In this document: positions 1 through 10,475 of the stretch, one piece after another
How the letters are laid out: every line of letters begins with the position of its first letter
Numbering within the stretch: the first letter of the stretch is position 1
Origin: Bacteroidota bacterium
GTDB taxonomy: Bacteria; Bacteroidota; Bacteroidia; Cytophagales; Cyclobacteriaceae
Reading direction: 5' to 3'
Assembly: GCA_016191555.1 (NCBI GenBank)
Contig: JACPVX010000054.1
Coordinates: 1-64,000 of the forward strand
Length of the DNA: 64,000 bases
Position numbers and translations under genes: made by a program
Notes under the pieces: model-generated
What the model was told of the DNA's origin: nothing
The model's input: the letters and a program-made list of their open reading frames with translations, nothing else
Database searches by the model: none

Positions 1-354
1 CGTGGTCACAAAGGTGCTCAATCTCGTTCTGGTTATCATAAGAAATTCGGATTTGAAGGTGGTCAGATGCCATTGCAAAGACGTGTTCCTAAGTTCGGTT
101 TCAAGAACAATGACAAGATCTATTACAAGGCGATCAACTTGGATGCTTTGCAAGAATTAGCTCAAAAAACCAACGCTGCTGCATTGAATATCAAATTGAT
201 GGTAGACAATGGTATCGTGGGCAAAAATGATAAAGTAAAGATTTTGGGAAGAGGCGAGTTGAAAGCGAAAGTGAGTGTGGAAGCACATGCATTCTCTACA
301 ACAGCAACCAAGGCAATTGAAACAGTAGGCGGAACAGCTACAACAGTTAGATAA
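1..354 (+). CDS. rplO: 50S ribosomal protein L15, 5' end outside window
   Basis: The reading frame is open from base 1 and ends at 352-354, so the N-terminal part lies upstream of the window. The visible 117 residues carry the L15 features GHKGAQSR, GFEGGQMPLQRRVPKFGF and the C-terminal KILGRGEL segment. L15 is a late-assembling large-subunit protein that binds 23S rRNA. Its stop overlaps the secY start by one base (TAATG), so the two are translationally coupled in the spc operon, as in most bacteria. The family assignment is certain; only the start is missing. Confidence 0.97.
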   Translation, partial: RGHKGAQSRSGYHKKFGFEGGQMPLQRRVPKFGFKNNDKIYYKAINLDALQELAQKTNAAALNIKLMVDNGIVGKNDKVKILGRGELKAKVSVEAHAFSTTATKAIETVGGTATTVR

Positions 355-1664
355 TGAAGCGCTTCTTTACAACCATAAAGAACATATTTTCGATCGAGGA
401 TCTACGCGTTAGAATTCTCAATACGATCGGATTCCTAATTATTTTCAGATTAGGATCGTATATCGTATTACCAGGCATCGATCCTAATTTATTAACCGGA
501 AGTCAAGGCGGAATTTTCGATTTCCTGAATACTTTCCTAGGTGGGTCTTTTAGCCGGGCGTCTATCTTCGCTTTAGGCATTATGCCATACATTTCTGCTT
601 CAATTGTAGTTCAATTGCTCACCGTAGCAGTTCCTACATTTACCAAGATGCAGAAGGAGGGCGAAAGTGGTAGAAAGAAATTAAACCAGTGGACACGTGT
701 ACTCACGATTATCATCACGGCTGCACAATCCTACGGATATTTAAGAGCAACGGTTAATCAAGAGGCGATTATCAGCCCAGGGTTGTTCTTCACAGTGTCA
801 TCGATGATGATCATTGTTGCGGGAACCATGTTCTGTATGTGGTTAGGAGAGCGTATCACGGATAAAGGCATTGGAAACGGTATTAGCATGCTGATCATGA
901 TCGGTATAGTGTCTCGTTTTCCAGCAGCGATCTATCAGGAAGCAGATGCAAAAGGTTTAGGCGGTGGCTTGTTATTGATTCTTGAATTCTTAGCCTTATT
1001 CTTTGTCGTTGTTGGTGTAATTGCACTAACCCAGGCAGTGAGACGAATTCCTGTACAGTATGCTAAACAAGTAGTTGGAAACAAATTATACGGTGGAAAA
1101 CGTGATTTCATCCCTTTAAAGTTGAATTCTGCAGGTGTAATGCCAATCATCTTTGCTCAGGCTTTGATGTTTATTCCTCCTCTCGTTGCACAAATCTGGA
1201 GAGATAGCGATGTGGGTGCTTATGTAGGAACAACCTTTGCAGACTTCACTTCTTGGCAGTACAATTTATTGTTTGCTTCGTTGATTATTATCTTCACTTT
1301 CTTTTATACCGCAATCACTGTTCCATCGAACGATATTGCTGAGAATTTGAAGCGCAATGGTGGTTTTGTTCCGGGTATTAAACCGGGCAAACAAACGGCA
1401 GAATTTATTGACAGTATTTTATCAAAAATAACTTTACCGGGTGCATTGTTGCTAGCTGCGGTTGCCATTCTCCCAGCCTTTGCTGTGATGGCAGGCATAA
1501 CGCAAAACTTTGCATACTTCTATGGTGGCACATCCTTACTAATTTTAGTAGGTGTGGTGTTAGATACGCTGCAACAGATCGAAAGCTATTTGTTAATGCG
1601 TCACTATGAAGGAATGATGAAATCAGGTAGAGTAAAAGGACGTTCTCAGTTTGCTGCGGCTTGA
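354..1664 (+). CDS. secY: Preprotein translocase subunit SecY
   Basis: SecY is the channel-forming subunit of the Sec translocon in the inner membrane. It exports unfolded secretory proteins and inserts membrane proteins together with SecE, SecG and SecA. The 436-residue length is normal. About ten hydrophobic segments can be seen, with the family signatures IMPYISASIVVQLL near residue 80, GERITDKGIGNGIS in the middle and the C-terminal ESYLLMRHYEG segment. The start codon overlaps the rplO stop. Its position between rplO and map, with no adenylate kinase gene in between, is the usual Bacteroidota arrangement. Confidence 0.98.
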   Translation: MKRFFTTIKNIFSIEDLRVRILNTIGFLIIFRLGSYIVLPGIDPNLLTGSQGGIFDFLNTFLGGSFSRASIFALGIMPYISASIVVQLLTVAVPTFTKMQKEGESGRKKLNQWTRVLTIIITAAQSYGYLRATVNQEAIISPGLFFTVSSMMIIVAGTMFCMWLGERITDKGIGNGISMLIMIGIVSRFPAAIYQEADAKGLGGGLLLILEFLALFFVVVGVIALTQAVRRIPVQYAKQVVGNKLYGGKRDFIPLKLNSAGVMPIIFAQALMFIPPLVAQIWRDSDVGAYVGTTFADFTSWQYNLLFASLIIIFTFFYTAITVPSNDIAENLKRNGGFVPGIKPGKQTAEFIDSILSKITLPGALLLAAVAILPAFAVMAGITQNFAYFYGGTSLLILVGVVLDTLQQIESYLLMRHYEGMMKSGRVKGRSQFAAA

Positions 1665-1670
1665 AATTGA

Positions 1671-2465
1671 ATGGTTCAATACAAGACGGACAGTGATATT
1701 CAGTTGATTAAAGAGAGTGCTCAGGTATTAGCCCGAACACACGCGGAAGTAGCGAAGGCCATTAAGCCAGGTGTGAAAACGAATAAGCTGGATAAAATTG
1801 CCGAAGAGTATATAAGAGACCACAATGGAGTGCCTTCTTTTTTGAATTATCATTCATTCCCTGCATCGCTGTGCATCTCTGTTAATGATGTAGTGGTTCA
1901 CGGATTTCCGAGTGATTACGAATTGAAAGAAGGAGACGTTGTTTCGATTGATTGCGGAGTTTTGTACAAAGGCTTTCACAGTGATTCAGCTTATACCTAC
2001 CCTTTGGAAGGTGTAAAAGACGAAGTTCTGAGATTGCTAGATCGAACGCTGGAATCCCTTTACCTAGGCATCGCTCAGGCAAAGGCCGGAAACCGAATCG
2101 GAGACATTGGATTTGCTGTCCAAAACTTTGTTGAACAGTTTGGTTACGGTGTGGTAAGGGAGCTGGTAGGACACGGAGTAGGCAGAAGCTTACATGAAGA
2201 TCCGGAAGTACCTAACTACGGAAAGAGAGGAAAGGGACCAAAGATTCAGCCGGGGATGGTTTTTGCCATCGAACCGATGATTAACATGGGGACGAAGAAG
2301 GTAATACAAGAACGCGATGGATGGACGATCCGAACGCAAGACAAGAAACCTTCAGCACACTTTGAACACATGGTGGCGATATATAAGGATCGCACAGAAA
2401 TATTGACGACACACGAGTACTTAGAAGAGAGTTATAGTTTTAAATGGCGAAACAAAAGTCGATAG
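1671..2465 (+). CDS. map: Type I methionine aminopeptidase
   Basis: This cytoplasmic metalloprotease removes the initiator methionine from nascent proteins with small second residues. The 264-residue length fits the short bacterial type I enzyme. The five metal ligands are visible: Asp94 (SIDCG), Asp105 (HSDSA), His168 (GHGVG), Glu201 (FAIEPM) and Glu232 (FEHMVAIY). The gene starts 6 bases after secY, and its last 22 bases overlap the start of infA, which suggests coupled translation. Confidence 0.97.
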   Translation: MVQYKTDSDIQLIKESAQVLARTHAEVAKAIKPGVKTNKLDKIAEEYIRDHNGVPSFLNYHSFPASLCISVNDVVVHGFPSDYELKEGDVVSIDCGVLYKGFHSDSAYTYPLEGVKDEVLRLLDRTLESLYLGIAQAKAGNRIGDIGFAVQNFVEQFGYGVVRELVGHGVGRSLHEDPEVPNYGKRGKGPKIQPGMVFAIEPMINMGTKKVIQERDGWTIRTQDKKPSAHFEHMVAIYKDRTEILTTHEYLEESYSFKWRNKSR

Positions 2466-2662
2466 AGCAAGACGGAACAATACAAGAGGCGCTTTCCAAT
2501 GCAATGTTTAAAGTGCAACTGGAAAATGGCCACGAAGTATTAGCTCACATATCAGGTAAGATGAGAATGCACTACATCCGCATTTTGCCCGGTGATAAAG
2601 TGAGACTGGAAATGTCTCCTTATGACTTAACAAAAGGCAGGATTACGTTCAGATATAAATAG
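2444..2662 (+). CDS. infA: Translation initiation factor IF-1
   Basis: This 72-residue OB-fold protein blocks the ribosomal A site during initiation and works with IF-2 and IF-3. The diagnostic segments are [39 protein letters not shown] and the C-terminal KGRITFRYK. The start lies inside the end of map, overlapping it by 22 bases in another frame. The start is fixed by the conserved MAKQ N-terminus. infA directly followed by rpmJ and rpsM is the common bacterial order. Confidence 0.97.
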   Translation: MAKQKSIEQDGTIQEALSNAMFKVQLENGHEVLAHISGKMRMHYIRILPGDKVRLEMSPYDLTKGRITFRYK

Positions 2663-2669
2663 AGAAGAC

Positions 2670-2786
2670 ATGAAAGTAAGAGCATCAATAAAAAAACGGA
2701 GCGCTGATTGCAAGATCATCAGACGCAAAGGCAAGTTGTATGTGATTAACAAGAAGAACCCACGTTATAAACAAAGACAAGGATAA
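2670..2786 (+). CDS. rpmJ: 50S ribosomal protein L36
   Basis: This is a 38-residue gene of the large ribosomal subunit, starting [11 protein letters not shown] and ending RYKQRQG. It lies 7 bases after infA and 2 bases before rpsM. It has a single cysteine (Cys14) and lacks the CxxC...CxxxxH zinc ribbon, so it belongs to the zinc-independent C-minus type of L36. Those proteins need no zinc for ribosome assembly. The length and the [11 protein letters not shown] end match the family. Confidence 0.96.
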   Translation: MKVRASIKKRSADCKIIRRKGKLYVINKKNPRYKQRQG

Positions 2787-2788
2787 TT

Positions 2789-3169
2789 ATGGCACGTATT
2801 GCTGGTGTAGATATTCCGGATAACAAAAGAGGCGAAATCAGCCTTACCTACATTTATGGGATTGGACGCAGATCCGCCCAAAAAATACTTACTCAAGCGA
2901 ATGTGTCTTGGGATAAGAAGGTGAAAGATTGGAATGATGAAGACTCAAATGCTGTGCGCGCAATTATTGCAGAGCAGTTCCGCATTGAGGGTTCGTTACG
3001 TTCTGAAGTTCAATTGAGCATCAAACGCTTGATGGACATTGGTTGCTATCGCGGACTACGTCATCGCAAAGGCTTGCCTGTGCGTGGACAGAAAACCAAG
3101 AACAACTCACGTACGCGTAAAGGAAAGCGTAAGACAGTTGCGAACAAGAAGAAGGCAGTTAAAGGCTAA
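2789..3169 (+). CDS. rpsM: 30S ribosomal protein S13
   Basis: This 126-residue small-subunit head protein contacts the P-site tRNA and helix 69 of the large subunit. Visible features are the N-terminal [19 protein letters not shown], the helical [10 protein letters not shown] segment, and the basic C-terminus with [18 protein letters not shown]. It is part of the alpha-operon block, with rpsK following after 29 bases. Confidence 0.98.
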   Translation: MARIAGVDIPDNKRGEISLTYIYGIGRRSAQKILTQANVSWDKKVKDWNDEDSNAVRAIIAEQFRIEGSLRSEVQLSIKRLMDIGCYRGLRHRKGLPVRGQKTKNNSRTRKGKRKTVANKKKAVKG

Positions 3170-3198
3170 TTAATTTAAAAAAACTATAAACTTTTCGT

Positions 3199-3603
3199 AT
3201 GGCAGCACCTGCAGTTGAAAAGAAGAAGGACAAAAGCAAAAAGCGCGTAGTAAATGTGGAGGCCGTAGGCCAAGCTCACATTCGTGCTACCTTCAACAAC
3301 ATTATTATTTCTATGACCAATAGCACAGGACAAGTTGTTTCTTGGGCATCGGCTGGAAAGATGGGTTTTAAAGGCTCAAAGAAAAATACTCCGTATGCTG
3401 CTCAGGTAGCTGCTCAAGAGTGTGCGACTAAAGCATTTGAATTAGGCGTACGTAAAGTAGAAGTTTTCGTGAAAGGACCTGGCGCTGGACGCGAGTCTGC
3501 TATCCGTAGCATTCAAGCTTCTGGAATTGAGGTAACAATCATTAAAGATTTTACTCCGATTCCGCATAACGGATGCCGTCCTCCTAAGAAAAGAAGAGTT
3601 TAA
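3199..3603 (+). CDS. rpsK: 30S ribosomal protein S11
   Basis: This 134-residue platform protein of the small subunit lies near the mRNA exit site. The family signature runs through [35 protein letters not shown] and [12 protein letters not shown], ending in [14 protein letters not shown]. The N-terminus carries a lysine-rich extension (KKKDKSKKR) of about ten residues beyond the conserved core, which is common in this phylum. It lies between rpsM and rpsD in the usual order. Confidence 0.98.
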   Translation: MAAPAVEKKKDKSKKRVVNVEAVGQAHIRATFNNIIISMTNSTGQVVSWASAGKMGFKGSKKNTPYAAQVAAQECATKAFELGVRKVEVFVKGPGAGRESAIRSIQASGIEVTIIKDFTPIPHNGCRPPKKRRV

Positions 3604-3628
3604 TTTCAGTAATAAGAAAGAATAAATC

Positions 3629-4234
3629 ATGGCAAGGTACACCGGTCCAAAAACAAGGATTTCCAGAAGATATAATGAACCTATCTTTGGCGACAGTAAA
3701 ACGTTGGCCAAGAAAAATTATCCTGCTGGCCAGCATGGTAAAGGCAAAAAGCGCAAGCAATCTGAATACGCTGTGCAGTTGGCTGAAAAGCAAAAGGCAA
3801 AGTTCATCTATGGAATCTTAGAGCGCCAGTTCGAAAATACTTTCCACAAGGCTTCTCGCAAGAAAGGCGTAACGGGTGAAGTACTTTTGCAAATGCTCGA
3901 GTCGCGCTTGGATAACACTGTATATCGTTTAGGTGTAGCTCCTACAAGAAGAGCAGCTCGTCAGTTGGTAGTACATAAACACATTACTGTAAACGGAGAA
4001 GTTCTGAACGTACCTTCAGCATTTTTAAAGCCTGGCGATGTTATTGCGGTTCGCGAGAAATCAAAATCGTTAGAAGCAATCAATAACTCACTTTCTATTC
4101 AGGGTGCTAAGAAGTACAACTGGTTAGAGTGGGATTTAAAAGAAATGGAAGGTAAGTTAATTAACCTACCTCCACGTGAAGATATACCGGAAAATATCAA
4201 CGAACAGTTGATTGTCGAGTTGTACTCTAAGTAA
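3629..4234 (+). CDS. rpsD: 30S ribosomal protein S4
   Basis: This 201-residue primary 16S rRNA-binding protein nucleates the 5' domain and contributes to decoding accuracy. It begins [22 protein letters not shown]-terminal S4 RNA-binding domain ([32 protein letters not shown]) is plain. The gene lies between rpsK and rpoA. In enterobacteria S4 represses the alpha operon by binding its mRNA. No such structure was recognised here. Confidence 0.98.
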   Translation: MARYTGPKTRISRRYNEPIFGDSKTLAKKNYPAGQHGKGKKRKQSEYAVQLAEKQKAKFIYGILERQFENTFHKASRKKGVTGEVLLQMLESRLDNTVYRLGVAPTRRAARQLVVHKHITVNGEVLNVPSAFLKPGDVIAVREKSKSLEAINNSLSIQGAKKYNWLEWDLKEMEGKLINLPPREDIPENINEQLIVELYSK

Positions 4235-4261
4235 TAGTTTCAACATTAATTTAAAACGAGT

Positions 4262-5251
4262 ATGTCAATATTAGCATTTCAAATGCCGGAGAAAGTAGTG
4301 ATGGAAAAGTCAGATGACTTCCATGGCTTCTTTACTTTCAAACCTTTGGAAAAAGGGTATGGAGTAACGATCGGCAATGCATTGAGAAGAATTTTATTGT
4401 CTTCGTTGGAAGGGTATGCAATCACAGGAATTAAGATTCCGGGTGTATTGCATGAGTTTTCTACCATCGAAGGTGTGGTTGAAGATGTAGCGGAAATTAT
4501 CCTAAACTTAAAGCAAGTTCGTTTCCGCAAAGTGGGTGAGTCGAATGAAACTAAGGTTGTTGTTTCTATCAAGAAACAGAAGCAATTCAAAGCTGGTGAT
4601 ATTGCTAAGTTCACCTCAGGTTTTGAGATTCTGAATACGGAGCATGTAATCTGCAATTTAGACGAGGCGTCTCAGTTTGAAATCGAATTGATGATTGAGA
4701 AAGGCCGTGGCTATCTTCCTGCAGAAGAAAATAAGCCAAATGAGCAAGTATTCGGCTTCATTCCAATCGATGCCATTTTCACTCCGGTTAAAAATGTAAA
4801 ATACAGTGTAGAAAACACTCGTGTTGAGCAAAAAACTGACTATGAAAAATTATTGATTGATATCGAAACGGATGGTTCCATTCACCCTGAAAAGGCATTG
4901 GAAGGAGCAGCATTCATTTTGATTCAACACTTCCGTCTGTTCTCTGATAAGTCAATCGAATTAGAGACCACGAAGGACAGCGAAGTAGAGCAAGTAGATG
5001 AGGAAATGCTGCACATGCGCAAATTGTTGAAAACGCAATTGCATGACTTAGATCTTTCTGTTCGCGCTTACAACTGCTTGAAAGCTGCTGAAGTGAAGAC
5101 GTTAGGAGATTTAGTAAGATTAGATATATCTGACATGATGAAGTTCAGAAACTTCGGTAAAAAATCACTTGCTGAATTAGAGCAATTGGTAGCCGATAAA
5201 AATCTGACTTTCGGAATGGATCTAGCAAAATATAAATTGGAAGAAGACTAA
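4262..5251 (+). CDS. rpoA: DNA-directed RNA polymerase subunit alpha
   Basis: This 329-residue alpha subunit dimerises through its N-terminal domain to scaffold beta and beta'. Its C-terminal domain contacts UP elements and activators. Visible parts are the assembly motif [20 protein letters not shown] near residue 35 and the alpha-CTD helix-hairpin-helix region with [21 protein letters not shown] and [15 protein letters not shown]. An acidic linker separates the domains. The stop overlaps the rplQ start by one base. Confidence 0.98.
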   Translation: MSILAFQMPEKVVMEKSDDFHGFFTFKPLEKGYGVTIGNALRRILLSSLEGYAITGIKIPGVLHEFSTIEGVVEDVAEIILNLKQVRFRKVGESNETKVVVSIKKQKQFKAGDIAKFTSGFEILNTEHVICNLDEASQFEIELMIEKGRGYLPAEENKPNEQVFGFIPIDAIFTPVKNVKYSVENTRVEQKTDYEKLLIDIETDGSIHPEKALEGAAFILIQHFRLFSDKSIELETTKDSEVEQVDEEMLHMRKLLKTQLHDLDLSVRAYNCLKAAEVKTLGDLVRLDISDMMKFRNFGKKSLAELEQLVADKNLTFGMDLAKYKLEED

Positions 5252-5769
5252 TGAGACACGGTAAAAAAATAAACCATCTTGGCCGTAAGTCAGCGCACAG
5301 ACACGCGTTGTTATCCAACATGGCATCTTCGCTGATCTTGAACAAGCGAATTACAACTACGGTTGCAAAGGCGAAAGCGTTAAAGAAATATGTTGAGCCA
5401 TTGTTGACCAAGGCTAAGAACGACACTACGCACTCTCGCAGAACAGTGTTCTCTTACCTTCAAAACAAAGAGTCTATTAAGACTCTATTTGGCGAGGTTG
5501 CCGGAAGAATCGCAAATCGTGCGGGTGGTTACACTCGTATCATCAAGCTAAGCGAAGTTCGCCAAGGAGACGCTGCTGATATGTGCCTCATGGAATTGGT
5601 AGATTTCAATGATTTGTATACCAAGGATGGTGCAGAAAAGAAGGCAAAAACACGCAGAGGAAGAAAGAGCAAGAAGGAAGAAGGTGTGGAAGACGCAAAA
5701 GTTGTTGCGGAAGCAACGGCTGAAGAAAAGCCTAAAAAGGCAGCTAAAAAGACCAAAAAAGAAGAATAG
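5251..5769 (+). CDS. rplQ: 50S ribosomal protein L17 with charged C-terminal tail
   Basis: The first 120 residues are a standard L17 ([47 protein letters not shown]). They are followed by a tail of about 50 residues made almost only of Lys, Glu, Ala and Arg. Such low-complexity tails are common in Bacteroidota L17 and are probably disordered. This is the last gene of the cluster; a strong hairpin with a T-run follows at 5790-5820. Confidence 0.97.
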   Translation: MRHGKKINHLGRKSAHRHALLSNMASSLILNKRITTTVAKAKALKKYVEPLLTKAKNDTTHSRRTVFSYLQNKESIKTLFGEVAGRIANRAGGYTRIIKLSEVRQGDAADMCLMELVDFNDLYTKDGAEKKAKTRRGRKSKKEEGVEDAKVVAEATAEEKPKKAAKKTKKEE

Positions 5770-5789
5770 TGACTTCTTTAAAATATCGA

Positions 5790-5820
5790 AAAGGGATTGG
5801 ACATTGTTCAATCCCTTTTT
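5790..5820 (+). terminator. Rho-independent terminator of the ribosomal cluster
   Basis: A 13-bp stem (5790-5802 with 5806-5818, one G-T pair) closes a 3-base loop, and the 3' arm runs into six T residues. It begins about 20 bases after the rplQ stop and should end the spc/alpha transcript. Confidence 0.88.
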
Positions 5821-5889
5821 TATTGCCTTATTTCCAACGAGTGCAGAAAGAATTAACTCAATTCGATAGTAATCAATTTACTCTCAAAC

Positions 5890-5897
5890 TATTTTTG
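5890..5897 (+). promoter_or_regulatory. Candidate -7 element upstream of carA
   Basis: TATTTTTG matches the Bacteroidota -7 consensus TAnnTTTG and lies 22 bases before the TTG start of carA, downstream of the rplQ terminator. No clear TTTG -33 box was found at 17-20 bases, so only half the promoter is supported. Confidence 0.45.
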
Positions 5898-5919
5898 TCA
5901 ACCTCTAATTAAAACCAAC

Positions 5920-7002
5920 TTGAACGGAAAAGCATACTTATTATTAGCTGATGGCCTTCTGGTGGAAGGACGAGCCATTGGCAAGCGTGGCACCAGTGGT
6001 GGAGAAATTTGCTTCAACACGGGTATGACTGGTTATCAGGAGATCTACACAGACCCATCCTATCATGGCCAGATCATAGTAAATACTACGGCACACATTG
6101 GTAATTATGGAACTGTTGAGGACGAGAATGAGTCTTCCGCTACTCACATTCAAGGCATTGTAATCAACGAGTTTTCGGATGATTTTAGTCGTAAAACTGC
6201 CAAACACAGTCTTCAAGAATATCTGGAAAAGAACAATGTAGTTGGCATTGCAGATGTTGATACCCGAAAATTGGTAAGGCATATCCGAAGTAAAGGCGCG
6301 ATGAATGCAATCATTTCATCGGAGCTAACTCCAGAGCAACTTAAACTCGAGTTGGCCAAAGTTCCATCCATGGACGGACTGGAGTTATCGTCAGTCGTAA
6401 GTACTCAGAAGCCCTATTTTATTGGCAATCCTTCGGCCTCGATTAAAATTGCCGCATTGGATGTAGGTATCAAGAAAAATATTCTTTTGAATTTGGCGGA
6501 ACGGGGATGTTACATCCAGGTGTTTCCTGCCAAAACTTCGTATCAAGAAATGGCTGCCTGGAACCCGGATGGCTATTTTATTTCAAATGGCCCTGGCGAC
6601 CCATCTGTCATGGACTATGCCGTAAAAACGGTAAAAGAAATTCTAAATGCCGACAAGCCAATTTTTGGAATTTGCCTGGGGCATCAGCTGTTAGCATTAG
6701 CTGCTGGACTTTCAACATTCAAAATGCACCATGGTCACCGAGGGCTCAATCATCCGGTGAAAAATTTGGTTTCAGGTTTAGGTGAAATGACTTCGCAGAA
6801 TCATGGATTTGCTGTGAAGAACGAGGGTCTTGACCAGCATCCGGAAATTGAAGTGACGCATATTCACTTAAACGATGGAACCATCATGGGCATTCGCCTG
6901 AAAAACAAAAAAGCTTTTTCAGTTCAGTATCATCCGGAAGCATCTCCAGGCCCGCATGATAGTAGATACTTGTTTGATCAGTTTTTGTCCATGATCCGAT
7001 AG
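5920..7002 (+). CDS. carA: Carbamoyl-phosphate synthase small subunit
   Basis: This is the glutaminase subunit. It hydrolyses glutamine and channels ammonia to CarB, which combines it with bicarbonate and ATP to make carbamoyl phosphate for arginine and pyrimidines. Residues 1-150 are the CPSase small-chain domain, and residues 175-360 are a class I glutamine amidotransferase. The catalytic triad is visible as Cys252 (GICLGHQ), His338 and Glu340 (QYHPEAS). The best start is TTG at 5920, which gives the normal length of 360; no ATG fits. carB is not in the window. Confidence 0.96.
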   Translation: MNGKAYLLLADGLLVEGRAIGKRGTSGGEICFNTGMTGYQEIYTDPSYHGQIIVNTTAHIGNYGTVEDENESSATHIQGIVINEFSDDFSRKTAKHSLQEYLEKNNVVGIADVDTRKLVRHIRSKGAMNAIISSELTPEQLKLELAKVPSMDGLELSSVVSTQKPYFIGNPSASIKIAALDVGIKKNILLNLAERGCYIQVFPAKTSYQEMAAWNPDGYFISNGPGDPSVMDYAVKTVKEILNADKPIFGICLGHQLLALAAGLSTFKMHHGHRGLNHPVKNLVSGLGEMTSQNHGFAVKNEGLDQHPEIEVTHIHLNDGTIMGIRLKNKKAFSVQYHPEASPGPHDSRYLFDQFLSMIR

Positions 7003-7036
7003 CCTATAAATCTTAATTCTAAAATCTTAAATCTAA

Positions 7037-8320
<1,284 letters not shown>

Positions 8321-8340
8321 TCCATTCTTGATCAGATTTA

Positions 8341-8377
8341 GAGAAGCCTTGCATCTTATGCAGGGCTTCTCCGTTTT
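8341..8377 (+). terminator. Terminator after eno
   Basis: Bases 8341-8353 pair with 8359-8371 (13 bp, one wobble pair) around the loop TCTTA, followed by CGTTTT. It starts 20 bases after the eno stop. Confidence 0.82.
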
Positions 8378-8426
8378 AGAGGTATTTCCAAATTTTACTT
8401 ATCTTCGTACAACCATTTTTTAAGCT

Positions 8427-8720
8427 ATGTTCAAGAAATTGCCGCCTGCTTTTAGAAACTTCTACGCAGTTACAGGTTTCTCTTTTTTAGTTTGGATGAT
8501 TTTTCTGGATTCAAACGATTTGATATCCAGATTTAAATTAGGTGCCAAACTGCGCAACCTAAACAGCGAAAAAGAGTATTATCAACAGAAAATAGCTGAG
8601 GTGCAAAAAGATCGCGAAGAGTTAATGACCAACCGCGAGTTGCTTGAGAAATTTGCCCGCGAAAAGTATTTGATGAAGAAGGAGACCGAAGATATTTTTA
8701 TTATTCAGGAGGAAGATTAA
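8427..8720 (+). CDS. FtsB/DivIC-like septum formation initiator protein
   Basis: This 97-residue bitopic membrane protein has one hydrophobic segment near residues 12-27 (YAVTGFSFLVWMIFL). It is followed by a heptad-rich coiled coil (LRNLNSEKEYYQQKIAEVQK) and the ending LLEKFAREKYLMKKETEDIF, typical of the septum initiator family. FtsB/DivIC proteins bridge early and late divisome components with FtsL and FtsQ. A -7-like TATCTTCG at 8400-8407 lies upstream. Location after eno matches the widespread eno-ftsB order. Confidence 0.85.
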   Translation: MFKKLPPAFRNFYAVTGFSFLVWMIFLDSNDLISRFKLGAKLRNLNSEKEYYQQKIAEVQKDREELMTNRELLEKFAREKYLMKKETEDIFIIQEED

Positions 8721-8731
8721 AAAAACAGGTT

Positions 8732-9253
8732 ATGAAAAGAATAGTGGTGCTTTTCCTTTTAGGCAGTTTGCCTTTTTTTGCGGTAGCTCAACGCGAAGTT
8801 GACGATGATACGCCACACAAGTTAAAAGACCGCATGTATTTTGGTGGTGGTTTTGGATTAGGCGGTGGTACCGGGTATTTTTCTGTGTCCGTAAACCCAA
8901 TCTTAGGTTATATGATTACGCCACGATTCTCGGGAGGTATGGGAATCAGCTATCAATTATTGAGCTATACAGATGTTAAGCCAAGCATTAACATCAATCA
9001 GTACGGCATCAGCCCTTTTTTGCGGTATAACTTCGATCAGTTGTTTGCGATGGCTGAATACAATTTGATCTCTACCAATTATGTGAATGATAGCAAGCGC
9101 TACTTTGTTGACCGCATGCTTTTGGGCCTTGGATATTCGCAATCTTTGGGAGGTAGAGGTGGTTTAAATGTGGTAGGTATGTATGACGTTTTGTACAAGG
9201 CCAACGGGGCATTTGCTTCACCTTGGGTAGTACGTGCTTATTTCACGTTCTAA
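8732..9253 (+). CDS. Small outer-membrane beta-barrel protein
   Basis: This 173-residue protein has a signal peptide (MKRIVVLFLLGSLPFFAVA, cleavage before QREVDD). The mature part alternates polar and aromatic residues as in a beta barrel (YFGGGFGLGGGTGYFSVSV) and ends in aromatic residues (VVRAYFTF), the outer-membrane insertion signal. It begins 11 bases after the FtsB-like gene and probably shares its transcript. Its last 4 bases overlap the convergent dehydrogenase gene. The specific role is unknown. Confidence 0.75.
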   Translation: MKRIVVLFLLGSLPFFAVAQREVDDDTPHKLKDRMYFGGGFGLGGGTGYFSVSVNPILGYMITPRFSGGMGISYQLLSYTDVKPSININQYGISPFLRYNFDQLFAMAEYNLISTNYVNDSKRYFVDRMLLGLGYSQSLGGRGGLNVVGMYDVLYKANGAFASPWVVRAYFTF

Positions 9254-10335
9254 TCGAAGAATTTTACATCTAATTTCTTAGCCAACTCACGGAGGTCTTC
9301 TACCACTTTATCATTTAAAGGAATTCCTTCTTTTAAACGAATCGCTTCACTCTCCCTTTCCGGATCACCGGGAATAATAACCCGTGGCTGACCTTCAATA
9401 GTTTTGGCTTCGCGAAAGCGCGTAATCCATTTATCCATGTGCATTTTAAATTCATCAGATGGACGAAATGCATCTACGCGCATCGCGCCAAAAAAATGAC
9501 CAATGCCTTCACCTACCGGATCTGCAGGGGGTGACAAGAAACTTACAAAAGGAGGAACCCACGGGCCATAGTTGGCACCACTCAATACAGCTGAAAATAT
9601 ATCCACCCATGCTCCAAGGCTGAATCCCTTATGGCTTCCATGCTCGCGATCACTTCCAAGCGGAATAAGCGCACCACCATCTTTTAATTCGTTTGGATTC
9701 GTAGAGGGGCTTCCGTCTTTCTTCTGAATCCATCCAAGCGGAGCATCTTTATTTTTTCGCTGAAGAATTTCGAGTTTGCCGTTGGCGGCTGTGGTGGTAG
9801 CAAAGTCGGCAACAAAAGGAGGTTGCTGATTGGCCGGGATGGCCACACAAATCGGATTGGTTCCCAGCAATCGCTCTACAGAAAATGTAGGCGCTACGAG
9901 TGGACTGGCGTTGGTCATAGCAATACCAATCATATCATGCGGTAATGCCATCATAGCATGATAAGCTGCGATACCAAAGTGGTTTGAATTTTTTACGGCC
10001 ACCCAACCGGTGCCTACATTATTTGCTTTCTCTATTGCAATTTCCATCGCCTTGGGCGCAACCACTAAACCGAGACCACTGTCTCCATCCAACACGGCAG
10101 TGCTCGCACGCGCATGAACAATTTTTGTAGTTGGCTGGCTGTTGATGCGTTTGGCTTCCCAAAGGCGCACATAACCCGATAGGCGGGCAAGTCCATGTGA
10201 GTCGATGCCGCGCAAATCGGCACTGAGCAAAACATTGGTAGCCAATTTTGCTTCTTCTTCAGGGCAGTTTATCTTCTTGAAGACATCATAAGCAAATTGC
10301 CAGAGGTTGGCATGGGGAAAGATTACATCAGCCAT
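9250..10335 (-). CDS. Ldh family (malate/L-lactate/sulfolactate-type) NAD(P)-dependent oxidoreductase
   Basis: This 361-residue member of the Ldh_2/YlbC/YiaK family is unrelated to the Rossmann lactate dehydrogenases. Family signatures are the N-terminal LLSADLRGIDSHGLARLSGY with the catalytic His, the GWVAVKNSNHFGIAAYHAM segment, TNASPLVAPTFSVERLLGTN and GSHKGFSLGAWVDIFS. Substrates in the family include malate, lactate, ureidoglycolate and 2,3-diketogulonate, so the substrate cannot be told here. It stands alone, convergent with the small barrel gene. Confidence 0.88.
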   Translation of the reverse strand: MADVIFPHANLWQFAYDVFKKINCPEEEAKLATNVLLSADLRGIDSHGLARLSGYVRLWEAKRINSQPTTKIVHARASTAVLDGDSGLGLVVAPKAMEIAIEKANNVGTGWVAVKNSNHFGIAAYHAMMALPHDMIGIAMTNASPLVAPTFSVERLLGTNPICVAIPANQQPPFVADFATTTAANGKLEILQRKNKDAPLGWIQKKDGSPSTNPNELKDGGALIPLGSDREHGSHKGFSLGAWVDIFSAVLSGANYGPWVPPFVSFLSPPADPVGEGIGHFFGAMRVDAFRPSDEFKMHMDKWITRFREAKTIEGQPRVIIPGDPERESEAIRLKEGIPLNDKVVEDLRELAKKLDVKFFD

Positions 10336-10475
10336 AAATATGCTTTATTAAGGATCGCAATTTGCAATGTTTTGAGAAGATAATCGCGTGGAAGTATTGA
10401 ATTTTAAAGTTGACGTCTAGAACCGCGGACCAGTGAAGCTTTTTTTGTGTCATTTAGTTTTTGGTTCTTTGCAGA